Positions 1 through 8,000 of a DNA stretch of 64,000 bases are shown piece after piece. Numbering within the stretch: position 1 is the stretch's first letter; every line of letters begins with the position of its first letter. A program made the position numbers and the translations under genes. The notes beneath the pieces were generated by a model. It did no database searches. It was not told where the DNA came from and saw nothing but the letters and a program-made list of their open reading frames with translations. Source of the DNA: Kitasatospora cineracea. Its GTDB lineage: Bacteria; Actinomycetota; Actinomycetes; Streptomycetales; Streptomycetaceae. The stretch lies in the NCBI RefSeq assembly GCF_003751605.1, contig NZ_RJVJ01000001.1, positions 4,774,001 to 4,838,000 on the forward strand. The letters run 5' to 3'.

Positions 1-3000
1 CGTCCGGAGCGGGACGGCGAGGTCGACCGCGGCCCGCAGCCGGGCGATCACCCGGGTGGCGAGCAGCGAGTGCCCGCCGAGGTCGAAGAAGTCGTCGTGG
101 GCGCCGACCCCGTCGACGCCGAGCACCTCCTGCCAGACCTCGGCGACCAGTTCCTCGGCCTCCGTGCGCGGCGGCACGTGCGCCGCCGACGGCGCGGTGC
201 CGGGGGACGGGACGGGCAGCGCCCGGCGGTCCAGCTTCCCGTTGGGGGTGAGCGGCAGCGCGTCGAGCACCACGAACGCGTGCGGGACGGCGTGCGGCGG
301 CAGGACGGCGGCGAGCGCGGCGCGCAGCGCGTCCGGGGCGGGGGCCGGGCCGCCCGGACGCGGGACGGTGTAGGCGGCGAGGACGTCGCCGTGCGCGGTG
401 ACGGCGGCGTGCGCGACGCCCGGACACCCGAGCAGGGCCGCCTCGACCTCGCCGGGCTCGATCCGGTAGCCGCGGACCTTCAGCTGGTCGTCGATGCGTC
501 CGAGGAACTCCAGGGCGCCGTCGGCGCGGTACCGGACCAGGTCGCCGGTGCGGTAGCGGCGGGCGCCCGGCGGGCCGTCCGGGTCGGGGACGAAGGACCG
601 CGCGGTGGCCCCGGAACGGCCGAGGTAACCGTGCGTCACCCCGACGCCGCCGAGCACCAGTTCGCCCGGGGTGCCGGGCGGCACCGGGGCGCCGTACCGG
701 TCCAGGACGGCCGCGGTGGTCGCGCCGATCGGCCGGCCGATCGGCGGGCGCGCCCGCCCGTCGGCCGCGCCCAGCTCCCAGGTGGTCGCGATGACCGTCG
801 TCTCGGTGGGGCCGTAGGAGTTGACCACCCGCACCCGGTCCCCGAACCGGGCCCGCCAGGCGGCGACCGCGTCCGGGCGGACCTGGTCGGCCCCCAGGAC
901 CAGCAGCCGCAGCCGCTCCGGCCACGGGGTCTCGTCCAGGTCGGCGACCAGGTGGTGCCAGTAGGGGGTCGGCAGGTCCAGGACGGTGACACCGGCGGCG
1001 TACGGCTCGGCCAGCTGGTCCGGGAGCGCGGCGCCGGGCCGGGCCGTCACCAGGACGGCCCCGGCGGCGAGCGCGGGGAAGAGCTCCTCGGCACTGGTGT
1101 CGAAGGCGAGCGTGGCGTACTGCAGGACGCGGTCGTCCTCGCCGATCCCGTAACCGTCGACCATCCAGGCCACGCGGGCGGCCAGCGCCCGGTGCGGCAC
1201 GAGCACGCCCTTCGGCAGGCCGGTCGACCCGGAGGTGTAGATCAGGTACGCCGGGTCGTCGGGTCGAGGCCCGGGCAGCGGTTCCGGGACGGTGGCGGGG
1301 CCGTCCCAGGCGGCGGACAGCACCGGCACCCGCACCTCCACCCCCTCCGGTGCGCCACCGTCCGCCGTGAGCAGCAGGACGGCCCCGCTGTCGGCCAGCG
1401 CGAAGGACAGCCGGGCGGGCGGGTAGGCCGGGTCCAGCGGCAGGTACCCGGCGCCCAGGCGCCAGGCGGCCAGCATGGCGACCACCGCCTCCGGGCCCCG
1501 CGGCAGGCAGAGCGCGACCAGGTCGCCGCGGCCGACGCCGTGCGCCGCGAGCCGGACCGCCAGGGCCCGGGACGCGGCGGCCAGCGCGCCGCGGGTGAGG
1601 GACCCGTCCGGGCCGACGACCGCGGTGGCGTCGGGACGGGCCGCCGCCGCCCGGTCGATGGCCGGGAGCACGCAGGAGGCCGCGGGCAGGTCCGGGCCGC
1701 GGCCCGCCCCGGCCAGCCGGGCGAGGTCCTCGGCGTCCAGCAGGGGCAGGCGGTGCACGGGCGTGTCGGGACGGGCCAGCGCACCGCGCAGCAGGGCCTC
1801 GAACCGGCGGCCGGTCGCGGCGACCGTGTCGCCGCTCAGCAGGTCGGAGCGGTACCCCAGGACGACGTGCAGGTCGTCCCCGTCGGCGCGGACGTCCATG
1901 CCGAGCTCGAACTTGACGGCGCGGTGCCCGCCGTCGACCTCGGCGCAGGTGAGGTCGGCGAAGGGCTGGGCGCCGAGCGCGCCGCCGTCCTGGGTGTGCA
2001 CGGTGAGCACGGTCTGGAAGACGGGAGTGCGCCCGGTGTCCCGGGCCGGCCGGAGGTCCTCGGCCAACTGCTCGAAGGGGACCCGCCGGTGGGTCAGGGC
2101 GCCCGTCCACTCGGAGCGGGTGCGGCGCAGGGCCTCGCCGAAGGTCGGCGCCGTCGAGAAGTCGGCCCGGAGCACCAGGGCGGACGAGAAGTAGCCGATG
2201 GCGTCCTCGCTGCCGACGGTGTCGCGCGCGGCGGTCGGCACCCCGACGCAGAAGTCGTCCTGCCCGGTGATCCGGTGCAGCAGGCCCAGGTAGGCGGTGG
2301 CCAGCACCATGAACGGGGTGACGCGGTGGGCGCGGGCGAAGGCCGCGAGCTCCGGGCCGAGGCCGTGCAGCACCTGGGTGCGGTAGTCGCCGGCGCTCCC
2401 GGCCCCGGCGGTCCGGGGCGCGTCCAGCGGCAGTTCCAGGGCGGGCGCCCCGGTCAGCCGGTCGCGCCAGAACTCCCTGGCCCGGGCCGCCTCGCGCCCG
2501 TCGAGCCAGGCGCGTTCGGCGGCCGCGAGCGCCCGGTAGGAGGTCGGGGCCGGGAGGGCGGGCCGTGCTTCGCCCCGTCCGGCCGCGTAGTGGTGGGCGA
2601 GTTCGGTGCGCAGCAGGCCCAGCGACCAGCCGTCGGCCACGATGTGGTGCAGCACCAGGCACAGGAGGTGCTCCTCCTCGCCCGTCCGCAGCAGGTCGGC
2701 CCGCAGCAACGGCCCCGCGGCCAGGTCGAAGCCGCGGTTGGTGAGCGCCGCGAGCGCCGCCGCCCGTCCGTCCGCACCGTCGGCCCGCAGGTCGACCGAG
2801 CCCAACCGCACCGGCGCCGGCGCGTCGACGACCACCCGTGGCCGGCCGTCCACCGCGGGGAACCGGCTGCGCAGCACCTCGTGCCGGGCCGCCACCGCGT
2901 CCAGGGCCCCGGAGAGGGCGTCGACGTCGAGCGGTCCGGTCAGCCGGAGCACCAGCGGGACGTTGTAGGCGGCCGTCCCGGGCTCCAACTGGTCGAGGAA

Positions 3001-3081
3001 CCACAGCCGTTCCTGTCCCACGGACAGCTGCTCCGCCGCGTCGTGGGGGACGCCGGCGGTGCCGTCAGCTGTGATCGTCAA
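1..3081 (-). CDS. Non-ribosomal peptide synthetase, N-terminal module (C-A-PCP), partial
   Basis: Multimodular enzyme that activates an amino acid and condenses it into a peptide. The start is a TTG at 3081, five bases after GGAG. Domains in order: a condensation domain (about residues 15-440, active-site motif HHIVADG near 145), an adenylation domain (core motif YTSGSTGLPKG near 613, NSYGPTE, and PNGKLDRR near 945), and a carrier domain (DDFFDLGGHSLL near 1000, whose Ser takes phosphopantetheine). The frame is open to base 1, so the gene continues outside the window. Beginning with a C domain means either an upstream partner loads it or it accepts an acyl starter. By-eye alignment gives the pocket residues D-T-E-D-V-G-S-V-I; the acidic residues could fit a basic substrate, but this is only a guess. 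The product is unknown. Confidence 0.93.
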   Translation of the reverse strand, partial: MTITADGTAGVPHDAAEQLSVGQERLWFLDQLEPGTAAYNVPLVLRLTGPLDVDALSGALDAVAARHEVLRSRFPAVDGRPRVVVDAPAPVRLGSVDLRADGADGRAAALAALTNRGFDLAAGPLLRADLLRTGEEEHLLCLVLHHIVADGWSLGLLRTELAHHYAAGRGEARPALPAPTSYRALAAAERAWLDGREAARAREFWRDRLTGAPALELPLDAPRTAGAGSAGDYRTQVLHGLGPELAAFARAHRVTPFMVLATAYLGLLHRITGQDDFCVGVPTAARDTVGSEDAIGYFSSALVLRADFSTAPTFGEALRRTRSEWTGALTHRRVPFEQLAEDLRPARDTGRTPVFQTVLTVHTQDGGALGAQPFADLTCAEVDGGHRAVKFELGMDVRADGDDLHVVLGYRSDLLSGDTVAATGRRFEALLRGALARPDTPVHRLPLLDAEDLARLAGAGRGPDLPAASCVLPAIDRAAAARPDATAVVGPDGSLTRGALAAASRALAVRLAAHGVGRGDLVALCLPRGPEAVVAMLAAWRLGAGYLPLDPAYPPARLSFALADSGAVLLLTADGGAPEGVEVRVPVLSAAWDGPATVPEPLPGPRPDDPAYLIYTSGSTGLPKGVLVPHRALAARVAWMVDGYGIGEDDRVLQYATLAFDTSAEELFPALAAGAVLVTARPGAALPDQLAEPYAAGVTVLDLPTPYWHHLVADLDETPWPERLRLLVLGADQVRPDAVAAWRARFGDRVRVVNSYGPTETTVIATTWELGAADGRARPPIGRPIGATTAAVLDRYGAPVPPGTPGELVLGGVGVTHGYLGRSGATARSFVPDPDGPPGARRYRTGDLVRYRADGALEFLGRIDDQLKVRGYRIEPGEVEAALLGCPGVAHAAVTAHGDVLAAYTVPRPGGPAPAPDALRAALAAVLPPHAVPHAFVVLDALPLTPNGKLDRRALPVPSPGTAPSAAHVPPRTEAEELVAEVWQEVLGVDGVGAHDDFFDLGGHSLLATRVIARLRAAVDLAVPLRT

Positions 3082-3262
3082 GTCGACTCCGGTCCGGTGG
3101 TTCGGTGCGCAGTGCCGCCGCGCGGCAGGCAGCGGGACCGTCGGGCCGCGCGGGGGCGGACGGCCGACGGAACGCGTCAGACAGCAGGATGTGTGAGGTC
3201 AGGGCGCTCTCGTGGGGCTGCCGTGACGGCTCGATGCTAGGGAGGCGCGGACCGCGAGGTCA

Positions 3263-3276
3263 ATGGTCTAAACCAT
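3263..3276. promoter_or_regulatory. DasR (dre)-like operator upstream of the NRPS gene
   Basis: ATGGTCTAAACCAT is a perfect inverted repeat (ATGGT-CTAA-ACCAT). It matches the core of the dre site bound by the GntR/HutC regulator DasR, whose consensus is ACTGGTCTAGACCA. It lies 182 bases before the NRPS start, inside the only intergenic stretch (3082-3397) that can hold that promoter. Rightward of it, GGAGGAG precedes a GTG at 3296, but the frame that follows does not look like a protein. Confidence 0.55.
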
Positions 3277-3397
3277 CACGGGATTTGGAGGAGTTGTGAC
3301 CATCGTGTGGCGCGACCCTCCGGGCACGGGGCGTGACGGAGGGCTGCCGGAGGGCCCCGGGCGCCGGGCATCGGGCACCGGGTTCAGCCTCACGGCT

Positions 3398-3931
3398 TCA
3401 GCGGGTGATCTCCTGGGCCCAGTCCGCGAGTTGGGTGAAGTGCTCCGGTCGCAGCCCGTACCGGCGGTCGATCTTCAGGGTGAGTGCCCGGCCCGGATGG
3501 TTGGCGGCGATCCACTCGGTGTCCTGGGGTCCGATCTCGTCGTCCACCCAGGCGAAGGGCTGCTGGTCGGCCCAGCAGACCAGCTGCCGGGTCTTCCAGT
3601 GCAGCCCGTCCGGGTCCGTGTGGTTCATCGACTCCCAGTTCACGTAAGGGAGTGTGGGCAGACCGAGGAGCGGCGCCAGGTGCTCGTCCGCCTCGTGCCG
3701 CCAGGCGGTCGCCCACACCAGGTCGTACGGCAGGGCGAGGAGGGACGGCCCGTGGGTGGGGTTCAGCCAGACCCGCAGCGGCTTCGGGTCGGTGACGCCC
3801 TTGTCGAGCTGCCGCTGCCTCCACGTCTGCGAGGGCACTCGGTGGGTCCGGTAGCCCCGGGGGCGGAGGACGCGGTCGAACGGGGCTATCGGCCCGCCGA
3901 CGTCCAGCATCAGCAGCGGACGGTGTGCCAT
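3398..3931 (-). CDS. HAD-like protein with degenerate catalytic motif
   Basis: About 177 residues, resembling the actinomycete HAD-like family that carries LDVDGPLNP near the N terminus and a WVDDE motif near the C terminus. Here the first motif reads LMLDVGGPIAPF: the nucleophile Asp (residue 10) is kept, but the acid/base Asp two residues later is Gly. WVDDEIGPQD is present. I chose ATG 3931 because GGGGA sits six bases upstream; an earlier in-frame start at 3970 lacks a comparable site. The protein may be a catalytically dead paralogue or bind a ligand. The substrate is unknown. Confidence 0.75.
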   Translation of the reverse strand: MAHRPLLMLDVGGPIAPFDRVLRPRGYRTHRVPSQTWRQRQLDKGVTDPKPLRVWLNPTHGPSLLALPYDLVWATAWRHEADEHLAPLLGLPTLPYVNWESMNHTDPDGLHWKTRQLVCWADQQPFAWVDDEIGPQDTEWIAANHPGRALTLKIDRRYGLRPEHFTQLADWAQEITR

Positions 3932-4077
3932 GAACATCCCCCAGTCGGTCGCTGCTGGATTCTCTCCCACTCCCGGCCCGCGCGGCCACCGCCCTGCACT
4001 CGGAACGGGCGGCCTGAGGACCGTGCCGACCCGCGGTTCCGCACACCCGGTCGACCGCGGGGCCGTCGAGATGGTCT

Positions 4078-4218
4078 CCGAGCGCGGGAACGCCGTACTC
4101 GCCTCGGCCGAGCGCTACAGCCGGCGCTTCGGCCTCGTCCACGTCGACTTCGAGACGCAGCAGCGCACCCCGAAGGCGTCGTACGCGTGGCACCGCGACC
4201 TGATCGCCGCCCGCCGAG
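4078..4218 (+). pseudogene. Remnant of a GH1 beta-glucosidase (C-terminal end)
   Basis: Translation of this stretch gives RYSRRFGLVHVDFETQ followed by QRTPKASYAWHRDLIA. This is the conserved C-terminal end of family 1 beta-glucosidases, where Phe-Gly-Leu-Val-x-Val-Asp and Arg-Thr-Pro-Lys are typical. The preceding part of the enzyme, including the usual SLLDNFEW and catalytic regions, is missing, and the frame runs on without the family's stop. It occupies most of the gap between the HAD-like gene and the I36 gene. Confidence 0.65.
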
Positions 4219-4325
4219 CCGGAAACCGGGCGTGGTCGGGCTTCGGCCACCGCGAGGTGGTTCCGGTGTGCCGTCACCGGCGACGGCGGTCAGGTCGAGG
4301 CCGCCACCCCGGTCCCGCTCCGGTC

Positions 4326-4865
4326 CTACGGGTTCTGGACCGCTCCGGTCTGGTTCATCATCTGGTTCAGCGGATCGCCCGCCCCGCCCGGCGTCGGCCC
4401 GGTCGTCCCGCCGGCTCCTCCCGAGGCCCCTCCGGTCGGCACCCAGGCGCCGGCCCGGGTGACGACGTACCCGCAGCCCGCGCCGCGCTTCCACTGGCGG
4501 ACGGAGGAGAACTGGTCGTTGTAGCGGAGCGGCAGGTTGTAACTCCAGCCGTTGGGCTCGACCCAGACGCACTCACCCTGGTAACCGGCATCGACGTAGA
4601 GGGTGACGAAGTGGTCCGTGTTGTTCCAGAAGGACGTGACCCGGTCGTTCATCCCCTCGAAGTTCGGGACGTCTCCGCCGGTGGAGCCGAACGTTCCGGT
4701 GTAATCCTGATCGACCCACTGGCAGTACTTGCCGGCAGCGCACTGACCCGTCGACGCGGCCGCCGGCTCAGCGGCCGCGACTCCGAGAACGGCCGCGAGC
4801 GCCGCACCGACGGCTGCCGTACCGAAAAACTTGTGAAAGAGCCCGGACTTCACGAAATTCCCCAT
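4326..4865 (-). CDS. Secreted peptidase inhibitor family I36-like protein
   Basis: Exported protein of about 179 residues. A basic N terminus and hydrophobic core (FFGTAAVGAALAAVLGVAAAEPAAA) form a signal peptide. The mature part has paired cysteines and the C-x-W-x-D-x-x-Y-x-G pattern (CQWVDQDYTG, then CVWVEPNGWSYNLP) of I36 inhibitors such as SMPI. A Gly/Pro/Thr-rich tail of about 40 residues (GGASGGAGGTTGPTPGG) extends past the domain. Start choice is open: GTG 4868, ATG 4865, or GTG 4853, which has GGGGA five bases upstream and gives the cleanest signal peptide. It probably acts outside the cell against a protease or binds a surface. Confidence 0.7.
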   Translation of the reverse strand: MGNFVKSGLFHKFFGTAAVGAALAAVLGVAAAEPAAASTGQCAAGKYCQWVDQDYTGTFGSTGGDVPNFEGMNDRVTSFWNNTDHFVTLYVDAGYQGECVWVEPNGWSYNLPLRYNDQFSSVRQWKRGAGCGYVVTRAGAWVPTGGASGGAGGTTGPTPGGAGDPLNQMMNQTGAVQNP

Positions 4866-4879
4866 CACCGCTCGTGCAG

Positions 4880-4899
4880 GCCGCCCGATGTCGGGCGGC
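4880..4899. promoter_or_regulatory. Perfect inverted repeat in the leader of the I36-like gene
   Basis: GCCGCCCGA-TG-TCGGGCGGC, a nine-base-pair stem with a two-base loop, ends about 12 bases upstream of the start codons. It could be an operator or an RNA hairpin that affects initiation. No regulator is identified. Confidence 0.35.
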
Positions 4900-5049
4900 T
4901 GAGGCTGCGGTCCTCAAATTACCTTCGGGAAAAGGGAGTTCCCTGTTCACAAGGGGCCTGTCACGGGTTCGTAAGAGTTGGCTGCGGCCGGGGGCCGCGC
5001 ACCGGTGGTGCGGCCCGGCCCCCCGGCGGGCGGGGGGCCGGGCGGGAGG

Positions 5050-8000
5050 TCAGTTCGCCATTCCGAAGTAGTGGCCGAGGTATTCGGTGATCTCGGCCGC
5101 GTGGGGCAGGAGTTCGGGCAGCTGGGCGGCGAGGGCGTCGCGGGTGGCGGCGGCGAGGTTGGCCGAGCTGGTGGCGGCGGGGCGGACGTACGGTTCGAGG
5201 CGCTTGATCAGCTCGTAGTTGCTGGCGATGTTCTCGGTGCGCATGGCCCGCTCCAGCGGCGGCGCTCCGGGCGGCGGGACGGGGGCGAGGACCCGGCTGA
5301 CGTAGGTGACCCGGTGCAGGACGCGCCAGCACGGGGGCTTGGCGGAGCTCTGGCGGGTCTGGCGCAGCGCGGCCGCGTCGGGGGCGTTGCTGCCCTGCAG
5401 CCAGGTCGGGTCGACGACCTTGTGGTAGAAGTCGTCGAAGTTGGCGCTGTTCTCGCCGAGGTAGAAGGTCAGGAAGCGGTAGGCGTCGACCTTGCCCGGC
5501 ACGAGGACGGGCTTGCCCGCGGCGTCGTACTTCGGCCTGCCGTTGCCGTCCCGCCGTTGCAGGTCGTTCGACGGGGCGCACTGGACGTCGAGGCCGAAGC
5601 TGCGGGAGGACTCCTTGCTCTTGGCCCGGGTGGTGCTGAAGCCGCCGCCCCGGGAGGCGTCGAGGTGGAAGGCCCAGCCGAGGCCGAGGGCGCCGAAGGT
5701 CAGGTCGAAGCTGCCGCCGTAGGAGTAGGTGAAGTCGTACGAGCCGGAGGTGGTTTCGCTGACCGCGTCGGTGGCCTCGGTGGTCTCGGCGAAGAAGCCG
5801 CCCTGGGCGGTCCAGACGTAGGTGTTGACCAGGTCCCGGTGCGAGAAGCCGGTGGCGGTGGCGCTGCCGCCGGGGCTGCCGGGGCTCTGCAGCTCGGCGG
5901 ACATGCCCATCGAGCGCAGCACCGCCTTGGCCTGGGCCTCGGCCGCGGGGTTGCCCGAGTCGTGGCCGACTTCGGTCGAGATCGACTCGTAGTAGGCCTG
6001 CAGCCGCTGCTGGTCGCGGGTGATCCGGCGCTTCAGCGCGTACGCGTCGCGCGGCTTGAAGTAGCTGTACTCGCCGTAGCCGGTGGCGGTGGGGTAGTCG
6101 GGGTCGGTGACCTTGCCGTAGTCGTCGAAGCCGACCGCGCCGTCCAGGGTGCCCTGCTTGGTGTAGCGGGGGTTGATCGGGAAGTGGACGATGTTCCAGT
6201 CCGCCGGGATGTCCGGGTTGGGCAGCATCCGGTAGGCGACCAGCGCGCCGGTGTGCGCCAGGCGCAGCGCGAAGACGTCGGCGGTCTGCGACTGCACCAG
6301 CGCCATGCCGGTGTTGGCGGGCACGTACCGGGGGCCGATGGCGGAGTTCAGCACCTTGGCGGGGTCCTCGGTGTACCCCGTCAGCTCCAGCTTGGTCCGG
6401 CGGGCGGTGTTCCTGCCCTGGCTGACGGTGGTGTCCTCGCTCCAGGTGTTGGAGAACTCCAGGCCGGCCTGTGCGGCCATCAGCAGCTGGCCTTCGGCCA
6501 GCGGGCTCGCGGTGCCGACACCGAGCGGCGCGGTGACCGTCATGACGTCGGCGACGGTCTCGAAGCCGAACGAGACGTTGAAGGCGGTGTTGGTGCTGCG
6601 GGTCTTGCTGGCGGACAGGCTGTGCACCACCTGGTCGGCCTCGGTGAACTCCACCGAGGAGGCGGCGGGGAAGCCGTCGGGCTTGTCGGTGAGGTTCTCC
6701 GAGGGCACCGGCGGGGCGCCCTCGATGTAGCCCATCAGCTGCGGGTCGAACTGGGCCTGGCCGACCCACTCGGTGGTCAGGTCGCCCACCTTGTAGCCGG
6801 TGACCAGGTGCCAGCGGCCGTCGCGGACGAAGCCGTAGCAGCGCTTGAGCACGCCCAGCGTCTCGCCCTTGGCGTCGAACTGGAGGTCGGCGTACTCGGA
6901 GGCGGCGGGCGCGCCGGCGACGGTGTCGTGGAACGGGGTGCGGACGTCGGCGAGCGCCGAGCGGACCTGGGCGGTGTCGGTGGACACCGGCGCGGTGGAG
7001 AGCAGGATGCGCGGCCGCTTCGGGGAGAAGGCCAGGTTGTTGCCGCGCAGGCCCTCGTCGCGCACCGAGGTGGTGGCGGCGGCGGTGGAGTCCCGGTCGA
7101 ACGTCCAGTAGCCGAGCAGGTCCTGCTTGTCCCCGCGCAGGCGGGTGAACAGGTTGTCCAGGATCTGCTCCCGGGTGCGCACGGTGCGCCAGATCCGCAC
7201 CTCCTCCAGGGTGCCGGTCAGCAGCTCGGTGGGCTTGCCCCCTCCAGCCGCGCGCCGAGGGTGAGTTGCGGGTCGCCGTAGGGGAGGAGGTCCGCCGGGA
7301 GCGGGGCGGTGGTGGCGAGCAGCGGCTCGCCGTTGCGGTACAGCCGCAGCGGGCTGGCCGCCGGGTCGACGTCACGGGTCCAGCGGGCGCCGCGCAGCTT
7401 GGCGGGGAAGGAACCGGAGACGTCCAGGGTGGTGTTGCCGGCGTTCTCCTCGAAGGGCCAGCGCGCCAGCAGCCCCTTCTCGCGGACGGCGACCGGCTGG
7501 CCGAGCTGGTTGAACGTCCGTGCGGAGCTCCACAGCCGCACCTCGCACAGGACGCCGTTCAGGCCCCGGCCGATCTCCAGGTCGCTGCTGTTGGACTGCG
7601 GACCCGGGCCGCCGTACACGTAGCTGCCGGCCAGGCCACCGTCGAGGTAGAAGCGGATGTCCTGCTCGGGCTGGCCGGCGTTGGCCGGCTGGGTGCCGGT
7701 GGCGGCGGACACCTCGGCCTTGCGGCGCTGGCGCACCACGCTGATCCGCTGGAAGGCCCCGGCCTTGACGGCCCGGTCGGAGACGTACCGGACGGGGTTC
7801 CCGTCGGCCTCGGCGAAGGCGAACTCCACCCGGCCGTCGGCCAGGACGCCCAGCTGGTACGGCACGCCCTCCCGGCCGCCGTTGACGGCCGTGCCCTTGG
7901 TGACCAGCGCCATCGGCGCGCCCACCTTGTCGACCTGGACGAACGCCTCGACGGTGAGGTCCTCCAGGAGGTTCAGCGAGTCCTGCGAGGCCACCGACAG

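Noticed and set aside
70..3240. 1,056-codon open frame on the plus strand
   Set aside because: Antisense to the NRPS gene. Long Arg/Gly/Pro-rich open frames opposite real genes are an effect of high GC.
7238..7242. Programmed -1 frameshifting in the LamG gene
   Set aside because: No slippery heptamer of the X-XXY-YYZ type and no obvious downstream pseudoknot; a G-run indel is simpler.
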